Assembly (NCBI GenBank): GCA_014804245.1
Contig: JAAVAE010000005.1
Location: 1-64,000 of the forward strand
Direction of reading: 5' to 3'
DNA from: Lachnospiraceae bacterium
GTDB lineage: Bacteria > Bacillota > Clostridia > Lachnospirales > Lachnospiraceae
DNA: 64,000 nucleotides
Made by a program: the position numbers and the translations under genes. The notes under the pieces were generated by a model, which had not been told where the DNA came from, did no database searches, and worked only from the letters and a program-made list of their open reading frames with translations. This document shows positions 55,389 through 64,000 of the stretch, in pieces. Within the stretch, counting starts at the first letter, position 1. Each line of letters starts with the position of its first letter.

Positions 55389-56810
55389 ATGCTAATAGGC
55401 CGTAAAAAAGAAATAGAATTATTGGATTCCGTATTGCAGGGTGACAAATCTCATTTTGTTGCAGTATATGGGCGAAGGAGAGTTGGGAAAACTTTTTTGA
55501 TCCGGGAATTTTTTGGTTATCGCTTTACATTTCAGCATGCAGGTTTGTCAGAAAGCGGAATGAAGGAGCAATTATTTGCATTTGCTTCCTCCTTAAAAGA
55601 TGCTGGCTGCGCTGTTGCGCGCAAACCGATGAACTGGCTGGAAGCATTTGAAGGACTTAAAGATCTGGTCAGGCAGTCAAATGAGAAAAGGAAGGTAATT
55701 TTTATTGATGAATTGTCTTGGATGGATACACAAAAAAGTGACCTTATGGTGGCCATAGAAAATTTCTGGAATAGCTTTGCGTCAGCAAGAAAAGATGTAA
55801 TACTGATTGTATGTGCTTCGGCTACGTCATGGATGCTGTCCAAAGTGGTTCACAATAAAGGCGGTTTATATAACCGGTTGACAGAGCAGATCCATTTGCA
55901 AACATTCACATTGAAAGAATGTGAGGAATATGTCAAGGCAGCCGGTTTGGCGTTAAACAGAAATCAGATTTTACAGTATTACATGATTTTTGGCGGCGTT
56001 CCATATTACTGGGGTTTTTTAAAGAAAGGTCTAAGTCTGTCGCAAAACATAGACAATATTTTGTTTAAAAAGAATGCACCTTTAAAAGAAGAATTTAAAT
56101 ATTTGTATGCGTCTGCATTTAAACATCCGGCTATATATGTAAAGATAATTGAAACCTTGGGACGTAAGAAGGTTGGAATGACAAGAGAAGAACTGATAGA
56201 AGCTTCAGGCATTTTGAATTCTGGCGACTTGACTGTCAAATTGGAGGAACTGGAGAGTTGTGGCTTTATCAGGCGATATTTTGCCGTGGGGATGAAGAAG
56301 AAAAACGCAGTATATCAATTGATTGATTGCTTTACATTATTTCATTTCAAATTTTTAGAAGAAATTCCTACCGATGGACATTTTTGGTCCAACCAAGTTA
56401 ATACGCCGGTAGTAAATACGTGGATGGGGCTTGCGTTCGAACGGGTCTGCATGGAACATGTAGATCAGATTAAAATGAAGCTGGGGATATCCGGAGTGTT
56501 TACGGAAGTGAATTCATGGTATTGCAAAGCAGATCCAGATAAAGGGATATTCGGTTCACAAATAGATTTATTGATCATTAGAAAAGATCAGGTGATAAAT
56601 TTGTGCGAGATGAAATATTCCGGTTCAGAGTACACCGTAACGGAAAAGGTGGACAGAAGCATTAGGAACAAAATAAACGATTTGGTGCTGTCGACCGGAA
56701 CAAAGTATGCAATTTATCCGACACTGATTACAACTTATGGTCTGGTAGGTAATTCTTATGCAGAAAATATCCAGTCGGTAATTACGCTTGATGATTTATT
56801 TGCAATATAA
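55389..56810 (+). CDS. AAA+ ATPase with PD-(D/E)XK nuclease-like C-terminus (DUF234-type)
   Basis: 473 residues. Walker A GRRRVGKT (28-35), Walker B VIFIDELSWM (Asp107, Glu108) and sensor-like CASATSWM belong to the archaeal-type STAND/ATPase group. A winged-helix segment follows (TREELIEASGILNSGDLTVKLEELESCGFIRR). The C-terminal domain has QIDLLII (Asp393) and CEMKYS (Glu407, Lys409), a PD-(D/E)XK pattern. The gene is more A/T-rich than its neighbours and lies alone before addB. Function unknown; such proteins are patchily distributed and could be defence- or mobile-element-related. Confidence 0.8.
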   Translation: MLIGRKKEIELLDSVLQGDKSHFVAVYGRRRVGKTFLIREFFGYRFTFQHAGLSESGMKEQLFAFASSLKDAGCAVARKPMNWLEAFEGLKDLVRQSNEKRKVIFIDELSWMDTQKSDLMVAIENFWNSFASARKDVILIVCASATSWMLSKVVHNKGGLYNRLTEQIHLQTFTLKECEEYVKAAGLALNRNQILQYYMIFGGVPYYWGFLKKGLSLSQNIDNILFKKNAPLKEEFKYLYASAFKHPAIYVKIIETLGRKKVGMTREELIEASGILNSGDLTVKLEELESCGFIRRYFAVGMKKKNAVYQLIDCFTLFHFKFLEEIPTDGHFWSNQVNTPVVNTWMGLAFERVCMEHVDQIKMKLGISGVFTEVNSWYCKADPDKGIFGSQIDLLIIRKDQVINLCEMKYSGSEYTVTEKVDRSIRNKINDLVLSTGTKYAIYPTLITTYGLVGNSYAENIQSVITLDDLFAI

Positions 56811-56834
56811 GAAGCAGGCATAGAAAGGTTACAT

Positions 56835-59800
56835 ATGGGATTACAGTTTTATTTTGGGGGATCAGGCGCCGGAAAAAGCCGGCAGCTTCATGAAGACATT
56901 ATAGCATGGGCGGGACGGGAACCGTCCCGTGATTTTTTATTTCTGGTACCGGATCAGTTTACCATGCAGACGCAGGTGGATTTGGTGGGTGCAAGCAGCT
57001 GCGGCGGTATTATGAATATAGATGTGCTCAGCTTTGGGCGTCTGGCACACCGCATTTTTGAGGAAACCGGATATGGGAGCAAACCGGTGCTGGATGATAC
57101 CGGAAAGAGTCTTGTGCTTCGAAAGAGCGCCGCGTCTTTAAAAGAAGAAATGCCTGTTATCGGGAAAAACTTAAATAAGATAGGTTATATTCACGAGGTG
57201 AAATCAGCTATTTCCGAATTTATGCAGTATGGTATCAGCAGCGCGCAGGTCGGAGAACTGGCCGAGTTTGCGAAGGGAAGAGGGGCGCTTTATAGCAAAC
57301 TGAAAGATTTGGAAATCATTTACCGGGGGTTCACGGATTATATACAAGACCGTTTTATCACGACGGAAGAGACTCTGGAACTTTTGACGAGAGCGGTAGG
57401 AAAATCAAAGCTTATTTCGGGCAGTGTGATCATATTTGACGGTTTTACAGGGTTTACGCCTATTCAATACCGGCTGATTCAGGAACTTTTGACGCTGACG
57501 GAACGAGTCATTATTTCGATAACGATTGATATTCGTGAAAATCCGCTCAAAATAGGCGGAGAGCAGGAATTGTTTTACCTGAGCAAGAAGACGGTTTGCG
57601 ATTTGTGTCGTCTGGCGGAGAAAGTACATGTTAAAAGAACGAATGATATTTATATTGAAAACGGACCGTTAGCAAGATTTAAGGACAATAAAGAACTGGC
57701 ACATTTAGAGCAGAATCTTTTCCGGTATCCGGTAAGACCCTATGAGGGAGCAGAATGTGAGAGCATTCACCTGATGGAGGCGCTGCATCCGGCGGATGAA
57801 GTGCGGAAGGTCAGTATATGCATTAAAAAGTTGGTGTTGGAGGAAGGGTACAGCTACAGAGATATTGCTGTAGTCACGGGAGATTTGGAAACCTATGCGG
57901 ATTACTTTGAAAGGGAGGCGCTTGCCTATGATATTCCGGTCTTTCTGGATCGGACCAGAGGTCTTATGCTCAATCCTTTCATTGAATATATCAGAAGTGC
58001 GCTTAAGATCGTTCTCTTTGACTTCTCTTATGAGACGATTTTTCACTATCTGCGGTGCGGGCTTACAGATTTTGCGCCGGAGGAGATCGACAGGCTGGAA
58101 AATTATGTGCTTGCCCGGGGAATCAAGGGAAAGAAAAAATGGAGTCAGGCATTTGTGCGGAAAATGGATGCAAAGGCATCTGCAAAGGAGCAGGAGCAGC
58201 TTCTTTTGCTGGAAGAATTGAATCAGATTAGGGAGCGGTTCATGGATCAGATTTCGCCCCTTCTCCAAAAAAAGGAGAATGCAGGAGAAATGGTGAGAAT
58301 GCTCTATGACTTTATCGTAGCGGGGCGGATTCAGGAGAAACTGGCGGGATATGAGCAATACTTTAGGGAAAATAAGGAACCGGAGCGGGCAAGGGAATAT
58401 GCCCAGATTTACCGGTTGGTAATGGAACTTTTGGAACAGATCATAGGGCTTCTCGAAGATGAACCCATGAGTCTTAAGGAATTCGCGGATATTCTTGATG
58501 CTGGCTTTGGAGAGATTGAGGTAGGTACCATTCCGGGAAGTGTGGATAGAGTGGTAGTGGGGGACATGGAAAGAAGCCGGCTGAAACAGGTGAAGATTTT
58601 ATTCTTTTTGGGGGTTAATGACGGAAATATACCCAAGAGCGGTACCAAGGGGGGCATTATTTCTGATATTGACAGAGAGTTTTTACAGCAGTCCGGGTTT
58701 GAACTGGCACCCACCCCAAGACAGCAGATGTATATCCAGAGGCTCTATCTTTATGCCAATATGACGAAGCCCTCCGGCAGACTGTATCTGTCTTTTTGCC
58801 GGATGAATAGTCAGGGCAAAAGTATACGCCCTTCCTATCTGGTGGAGTTAATGAAAAAAATTTTTCCGCAGATGAAAATAGAAAAAGCGGGTGTTATTCA
58901 TAAGCCTTTTGAGCAGATGATTGGGAAGAAAGATGGGCTGATGTACCTTTCCGAGGGATTTCGGGATTATGCAGCAGGCAGAGAAGGACAGTTAGATGAG
59001 GAAGAGTTAAGTACTTTGTATTGTTTGTACGAAGAGGATGACGTTTACAGGGATTATTTGAGAAAACTGGAAGAGGCGGCATTTGCCGAGTATGTGCACA
59101 AACCTCTTGCAAAGGCAGTGGCGAAGGCTTTGTACGGCAGTATGCTGGAAAATAGTGTGAGCCGTCTGGAAAAATATGCTGCCTGCGCTTATTCACATTT
59201 CCTGCAATATGGTCTGATGCTGAAAGAACGGGAAGAATTCAGCTTTGAACAGGTAGATTTAGGGAATATATTTCACGGTGTCCTAGAAATATTTGCAGGA
59301 AAACTTGCAGAAAATAACCTGACCTGGTTTGACTTTCCGGAAGAGGAGGGAGACAGGCTCCTCAAAGAGGCATTAGAGGCATGCACCATGACCTATGGAG
59401 AGACGGTTCTGTATAGCAGTGCACGTTATGAATACATGATCGAGCGGATGTACAGGATTTTGAAGAGGACCGTGCGGACGTTGAAGGCCCAACTGAAAGA
59501 GGGGGATTTCGTGCCGGACTCTTTTGAAATGTCTTTTTCGAAGGTGGAATCCCTTGAAGCAGTGAATATCTCTCTGTCTGATGCAGAAAGGATGAAATTA
59601 AGGGGAAGGATTGACAGAATTGATACTTGCGAGGATGAGGACCACGTCTATGTGAAAGTAATCGACTACAAATCAGGAAATAGAAAATTTGATTTGGCGG
59701 CTTTGTATTATGGTCTGCAGCTACAGCTTGTGGTTTATATGAATGTTGCTTCGGAAATAACCAAAAAGAAACATCCCGACAAGGAAATTATCCCGGCGGC

Positions 59801-60296
59801 ACTCCTTTATTATCATGTAAGCGATCCTATGATAAAAGCGGAAGGAGAGCTTACTCCGGAAGAAATAAACAGGGAAATTCTAAAGGAACTGCGGACTACC
59901 GGAATTGTCAATGAGGATGAAAAGGTGGTAAGTCTTCTGGATAAAAATTTTACGGATAAGTCCACGGTTGTTCCGGTAGAACGGAAAAAGGATGGCAGTT
60001 TTTCCCTGCGTTCCAGCACCATAGCCAAAGAGGATTATGAAACGGTTTCCAGGTTTGTGAATCATAAAATCAGACAATTCGGAAGGCAGATTCTGGATGG
60101 TAATATCGCGGTGAATCCCTGTGAACAGGGGGGGAGAGAGTCATGTACCTACTGTGCTTATAAGGGTGTATGTGATTTTGAAGAGAAGATTCCGGGCTTT
60201 CATACCCGTATTTTATCCTCACCGCCGGAGGAAGAGTTGCTGAAAAAAATGCAGGAAGAAATTCATGAAGGAAATAATTTCCTGCAAACCGATTAA
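56835..60296 (+). CDS. addB: ATP-dependent helicase/nuclease subunit B
   Basis: 1153 residues, normal AddB length. Partner of AddA in processing double-strand breaks for recombination, the Firmicutes equivalent of RecBCD. The N-terminal P-loop is GGSGAGKS. The iron-sulfur cysteines that staple the nuclease domain are visible: Cys784 (YAACAYSHF) and Cys1104, Cys1107, Cys1113 (CTYCAYKGVC). The nuclease motif VIDYKSG lies near residue 945. It ends 17 nt before addA. Confidence 0.95.
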   Translation: MGLQFYFGGSGAGKSRQLHEDIIAWAGREPSRDFLFLVPDQFTMQTQVDLVGASSCGGIMNIDVLSFGRLAHRIFEETGYGSKPVLDDTGKSLVLRKSAASLKEEMPVIGKNLNKIGYIHEVKSAISEFMQYGISSAQVGELAEFAKGRGALYSKLKDLEIIYRGFTDYIQDRFITTEETLELLTRAVGKSKLISGSVIIFDGFTGFTPIQYRLIQELLTLTERVIISITIDIRENPLKIGGEQELFYLSKKTVCDLCRLAEKVHVKRTNDIYIENGPLARFKDNKELAHLEQNLFRYPVRPYEGAECESIHLMEALHPADEVRKVSICIKKLVLEEGYSYRDIAVVTGDLETYADYFEREALAYDIPVFLDRTRGLMLNPFIEYIRSALKIVLFDFSYETIFHYLRCGLTDFAPEEIDRLENYVLARGIKGKKKWSQAFVRKMDAKASAKEQEQLLLLEELNQIRERFMDQISPLLQKKENAGEMVRMLYDFIVAGRIQEKLAGYEQYFRENKEPERAREYAQIYRLVMELLEQIIGLLEDEPMSLKEFADILDAGFGEIEVGTIPGSVDRVVVGDMERSRLKQVKILFFLGVNDGNIPKSGTKGGIISDIDREFLQQSGFELAPTPRQQMYIQRLYLYANMTKPSGRLYLSFCRMNSQGKSIRPSYLVELMKKIFPQMKIEKAGVIHKPFEQMIGKKDGLMYLSEGFRDYAAGREGQLDEEELSTLYCLYEEDDVYRDYLRKLEEAAFAEYVHKPLAKAVAKALYGSMLENSVSRLEKYAACAYSHFLQYGLMLKEREEFSFEQVDLGNIFHGVLEIFAGKLAENNLTWFDFPEEEGDRLLKEALEACTMTYGETVLYSSARYEYMIERMYRILKRTVRTLKAQLKEGDFVPDSFEMSFSKVESLEAVNISLSDAERMKLRGRIDRIDTCEDEDHVYVKVIDYKSGNRKFDLAALYYGLQLQLVVYMNVASEITKKKHPDKEIIPAALLYYHVSDPMIKAEGELTPEEINREILKELRTTGIVNEDEKVVSLLDKNFTDKSTVVPVERKKDGSFSLRSSTIAKEDYETVSRFVNHKIRQFGRQILDGNIAVNPCEQGGRESCTYCAYKGVCDFEEKIPGFHTRILSSPPEEELLKKMQEEIHEGNNFLQTD

Positions 60297-60313
60297 AAAG
60301 GAGAAGGTTAAGT

Positions 60314-63300
60314 ATGGCAATGACGTTTACGTCTGAACAGCAAAAGGTAATCGATTTAAGGGATAGAAATATTCTTGTTTCAGCGGCAGCCGGATCAGGA
60401 AAAACAGCTGTTTTGGTTGAGCGTATTATTGGTATGATTACAGACAGGGACCATCCGGTGGATGTGGACCGTCTTCTGGTGGTGACCTTTACCAATGCGG
60501 CGGCGGCAGAGATGCGGGAGAGGATATCTTTGGCAATTGACAGGAAACTGGAGGAAGAGCCGGAGAATATTCACCTGCAAAAACAGGCGTCCCTTCTTCA
60601 CAATGCGCAGATTACCACAATAGACAGCTTTTGCCTCTTTATTATAAGGAACAATTTCAATGATATTGGTCTTGATCCGGGCTTTAGGGTTGCTGATGAA
60701 GGGGAACTGCGGCTTTTAAAACAGGATGTGATGACAGCGCTTTTAGAGGAGAAATATCAGGAGAAAGAGCGGGCATTTACGGATTGTGTGGAATACTTTA
60801 CAGGGGGAAGCAATGACAGGCTTTTGGAGGAATATATAGGGAAATTGTACGAGTTTTCTATGAGCTATCCCTGGCCGGAGGATTGGATCAGTGAATGCAT
60901 GGAAGATTATAAAATATCAGACGTTACTGAATTGGAAGATGCAAAGTGGTGCAAGTATCTGGTCACTTATATTCAAACAATTGTCAGTGAATGTGTGAAT
61001 CATATGGACACGGCAATCCATATTGCAGAGAGACCGGACGGACCTTATATGTATGGAGAGATGCTGGAGGAAGAGAGAGAAATGCTTTCACGTCTTTCGT
61101 CTCTTACGAGCCTTCAGGCATACTATGAAGCTTTCGAGACTGTTTCTTTCGGCAGGCTTTCAACGAAAAAGGATCCTGCTGTCAATCCGGTGTGCAGGGA
61201 AAAGGTAAAAGAACTGAGAGGGGAGATCAAAAAGCAGTTAGAGAATGTGAAGACCTCTTTCTTATCGCTGTCCCCAATGCAGGTGACGGAAAGGATGAAA
61301 AAGGCAGCGCCTAATGTGGAGGAACTTCTTTTGCTGGTGCTTTCTTACAAGGAAAAGCTGGATGAGAGAAAACGTCGTGACAATATTATTGATTTTCATG
61401 ATATGGAGCATTTTGCGCTGAACATTTTGTTGAAAAAGGAGGAGGATGGAAGGCTGCTTCCCGCTCCGGCTGCGTTAGAGTACCGACAATTCTTTGAAGA
61501 AATACTGATTGACGAGTATCAGGACAGTAATCTGGTACAGGAACTTTTACTAAAGAGTATTTCGGGAGAGGAAGAGGGAAGGTTCAATCGGTTTATGGTC
61601 GGAGATGTAAAACAGAGCATCTATCGCTTCCGTTTGGCACGTCCCGAACTTTTTATGGAAAAATACGCCTGTTATTCTAAAGAAGATGGGGAGCGTCAGC
61701 GCATCGATCTCCATAAAAACTTCCGAAGCCGTTCACAGGTGCTTGACAGTGTGAACCGCTTATTTGAACGGATTATGGGCAAAGCACTTGGAGGGGTGGA
61801 GTATGATGAGGAGGCAGCTCTTTATCCGGGGGCTTCTTATGAAGAGGCGGATGCACAATCCTTTGATACAGAGTATTTGATTATTGGTAAAGATCAAGAA
61901 TCGGCTCTTTCGGCAAGGGAACAGGAGGCATCTGTGATTGCAGGAAGAATTCGGGAAATGCACCAGAAGTTTCAGGTAACTGACAAAGAGACCGGGGTGC
62001 TGAGACCTGTCAAATACAGTGATATGGTTATTTTGCTGCGAACAACCGCAGGGTGGGCGGATGAATTTAGAAGTGTATTGGAAAGAGAGGGGATTCCCGC
62101 TTATGTGGCTATGCGTACAGGTTACTTTCAGGCTATAGAAATAAAAGTATTGATGCAGTATCTGAATGTAATTGACAACCCTCTCCAGGATATTCCTCTT
62201 TATGGTACATTGAAATCCTTTTTTGGAGGTTTTACAGAGGAAGAAATCGGGGTGATACGGTCTGCAGATAAGAATATTCCGCTTTATGACTGCCTGACTT
62301 CTTATGAAGGCAGGTTGGAGGAAAAAATACATTCTTTTTTGGAATGCCTTGCTTATTATAGAAGAAAAACGGCTTATACTCCAATTCACAAACTGATACA
62401 GGAAATCCTTGAGGATACGGGATATCTGGATTATGTAACGGCTCGTCCCGGAGGGGAACAGCGCAGAGCCAATGTGGAAATGCTTCTGGTCAGGGCGGCG
62501 TCATTTGAAAACACTAGTTATTATGGATTATTCCACTTCTTGCGCTATGTGGAGCAGCTTGAAAAGTACGAGGTAGACTACGGAGAAGCTGATGTACTGG
62601 ATGAAAATGCAGATGTAGTGCGCATTATGAGTATTCATAAGAGCAAAGGTCTGGAATTCCCGGTTTGTTTCGTGGCAGGTCTTTCTAAAAAGTTTAATAT
62701 GCAGGATATCAGCGGAAGGCTGATTGCGGACGTGGATATGGGGATTGGCGTGGATTACATTGATAGTGATCTGCGGCTTCAAAGCCACACGTTAAAGAAA
62801 AATGTGGTTGCGCTTAAAATGAAGATGGATGCCCTGGGCGAGGAAATGCGGGTACTCTATGTTGCCATGACCAGAGCAAAGGAAAAGTTGATACTGACAG
62901 CTACCGTACCTGACATAGATAAATTTCGGGAAGGAATGGAAAAGGAGAAAGAATTCCGCGCGAAGGGAAGCGAAGAAAGGAAAATCCCTTTTTCTGTCCT
63001 TGCCGGTGCAGGGTGTTATCTTGACTTTGTGGTTCCCTGCCTTGAGGAGGCACAGCTGATTGGTCCGGAAGATTTGTTTTTAAAGGATGTGGAAGAAATT
63101 ATTCGGCAAAGTGACCGAAAGAGACAACTATTCTTGAAAATAGAGTCGGTTAAAAAGGAACATTCAGACAAGATGATTCAGTTGTCAGAGAGACTCTTAA
63201 GGAATTATCCCTACCAGTATTTATCAAATCTTTTTGTAAAAACGACAGTGTCAGAATTAAAGAAAAAGGCGGTTCATGATTTACCAAATCAGTCAATGGA

Positions 63301-63970
63301 CGGATTGGAAGCAGGTTCAAATAATGGGAGGAGTATGGAGCAGGCATTTACAAGGCAGCTGTTTGAGGAACAGGAGGTGGTTCCCTACATACCGTCCTTT
63401 ATCAGCAGTAAAGAAGAGGTTTCCGGAACAGACAGGGGAAGTGCATATCATAAAGCCATGGAATTGCTCGATTTTGAGGCGGTTATGCGGTTTGAAGGCA
63501 GGACGGAAAGAGAAGCAGAAATAAACCGTCAGCTGGATGAATTTGAACGGGAAGAGATGCTTGATGCCAGATGGCGCAAGAGCATTGCAACTTCTAAATT
63601 GGTGCTTTTTTTTGAAAGTACTTTGGCAGCACGTATGGCAAGGGCGGATTCAGAAGGAAAACTGAAAAGAGAGCAGCCTTTTGTAATGGGACTTCCGGCA
63701 AGCAGGCTGGGAGAAGAGTTTCCAGACAGTGAGCAGGTGCTGATACAGGGAATCATTGACGTGTTTTTTGAGGAAGATGGCAAAATTGTGGTGGCGGATT
63801 ACAAAACAGATGCTATTAAAAGGCCAGAGGAACTGGTCTTAAGATATCAGACACAGCTTGATTATTACGAGGAAGCGCTCTCGCGTCTTACCGGCAAAAA
63901 TGTGACGCAGAAAATCATTTATTCATTTGCACTGGGGAAGGAAATCCTTATAACGGATAGCGCCTCTTGA
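60314..63970 (+). CDS. addA: ATP-dependent helicase/nuclease subunit A
   Basis: 1218 residues, complete, ending 30 bp before the window edge. UvrD-type superfamily 1A helicase: AAAGSGKTAVLVERII (Walker A), IDEYQDSN (Walker B), VGDVKQSIYRFR and LYVAMTRAKEKL. The RecB-type nuclease domain at the C-terminus has VVADYKTD (Asp1162, Lys1164). AAGGAGAAGG precedes the start. With AddB it forms the Chi-regulated end-processing enzyme. Confidence 0.96.
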   Translation: MAMTFTSEQQKVIDLRDRNILVSAAAGSGKTAVLVERIIGMITDRDHPVDVDRLLVVTFTNAAAAEMRERISLAIDRKLEEEPENIHLQKQASLLHNAQITTIDSFCLFIIRNNFNDIGLDPGFRVADEGELRLLKQDVMTALLEEKYQEKERAFTDCVEYFTGGSNDRLLEEYIGKLYEFSMSYPWPEDWISECMEDYKISDVTELEDAKWCKYLVTYIQTIVSECVNHMDTAIHIAERPDGPYMYGEMLEEEREMLSRLSSLTSLQAYYEAFETVSFGRLSTKKDPAVNPVCREKVKELRGEIKKQLENVKTSFLSLSPMQVTERMKKAAPNVEELLLLVLSYKEKLDERKRRDNIIDFHDMEHFALNILLKKEEDGRLLPAPAALEYRQFFEEILIDEYQDSNLVQELLLKSISGEEEGRFNRFMVGDVKQSIYRFRLARPELFMEKYACYSKEDGERQRIDLHKNFRSRSQVLDSVNRLFERIMGKALGGVEYDEEAALYPGASYEEADAQSFDTEYLIIGKDQESALSAREQEASVIAGRIREMHQKFQVTDKETGVLRPVKYSDMVILLRTTAGWADEFRSVLEREGIPAYVAMRTGYFQAIEIKVLMQYLNVIDNPLQDIPLYGTLKSFFGGFTEEEIGVIRSADKNIPLYDCLTSYEGRLEEKIHSFLECLAYYRRKTAYTPIHKLIQEILEDTGYLDYVTARPGGEQRRANVEMLLVRAASFENTSYYGLFHFLRYVEQLEKYEVDYGEADVLDENADVVRIMSIHKSKGLEFPVCFVAGLSKKFNMQDISGRLIADVDMGIGVDYIDSDLRLQSHTLKKNVVALKMKMDALGEEMRVLYVAMTRAKEKLILTATVPDIDKFREGMEKEKEFRAKGSEERKIPFSVLAGAGCYLDFVVPCLEEAQLIGPEDLFLKDVEEIIRQSDRKRQLFLKIESVKKEHSDKMIQLSERLLRNYPYQYLSNLFVKTTVSELKKKAVHDLPNQSMDGLEAGSNNGRSMEQAFTRQLFEEQEVVPYIPSFISSKEEVSGTDRGSAYHKAMELLDFEAVMRFEGRTEREAEINRQLDEFEREEMLDARWRKSIATSKLVLFFESTLAARMARADSEGKLKREQPFVMGLPASRLGEEFPDSEQVLIQGIIDVFFEEDGKIVVADYKTDAIKRPEELVLRYQTQLDYYEEALSRLTGKNVTQKIIYSFALGKEILITDSAS

Positions 63971-64000
63971 CAAATGATGGGAAGAAGTATATTGTTATTT

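Overview
The window reads as chromosome of a spore-forming, probably motile, gut-type Clostridia, most like Lachnospiraceae. The signs are moderate G+C, strong AGGAGG-type ribosome binding sites, a dispersed spoVA germination set, GatCAB, AddAB, a cellobiose phosphorylase, and LytS/YesN-type two-component control of a sugar ABC transporter. No rRNA, tRNA, CRISPR array, transposase or phage module was recognised. The assignment comes from gene content, not from a search.

Layout. 1-5150: a structured palindromic repeat, a tiny membrane protein translationally coupled to mtnA, a chemotaxis receptor and a membrane-anchored lipase. 5331-15206: cellobiose phosphorylase, phosphohexomutase, then histidine kinase, sugar-binding lipoprotein, two permeases and an AraC-type response regulator. 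This is a likely oligosaccharide uptake and phosphorolysis locus. 15437-20386: a second receptor gene behind three tandem 12-bp palindromes, then gatCAB. 20530-26303: a lipoprotein serpin, then an aspartate-family operon (ACT regulator, homoserine dehydrogenase, ApgM-type proposed homoserine kinase, aspartate kinase). 26342-26751: two more copies of the structured repeat. 26887-38109: guaB, a GGDEF-EAL protein, glnS, a zinc-ribbon DUF2225 protein, a MocR-type regulator and a TetR regulator with a Cys-rich protein. 38150-51542: spoVAC, spoVAD, spoVAA-AB and spoVAE scattered over about 13 kb among O-acetylation, shikimate kinase, transporter and alpha-glucosidase genes. 52524-63970: aminopeptidase P, a HAD phosphatase, an ATPase with a nuclease-like C-terminus, and addB-addA.

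The most unusual content is intergenic. Three families of structured elements share one design: a conserved folded core inside long inverted arms. In families II and III most of the arm sequence is private to each copy yet self-complementary within the copy; in family I the arms are partly conserved. Family I (about 137 bp) has three copies. Families II (about 320 bp) and III (323 and 500 bp) each have two copies and always occur together in the same order and relative orientation, once just after spoVAD and once, inverted, just after spoVAE. The internal stems show many compensatory base changes between copies, so selection or a copying process maintains the fold rather than the sequence. No protein that could move them is visible here. 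They are the best candidates for an undescribed system.
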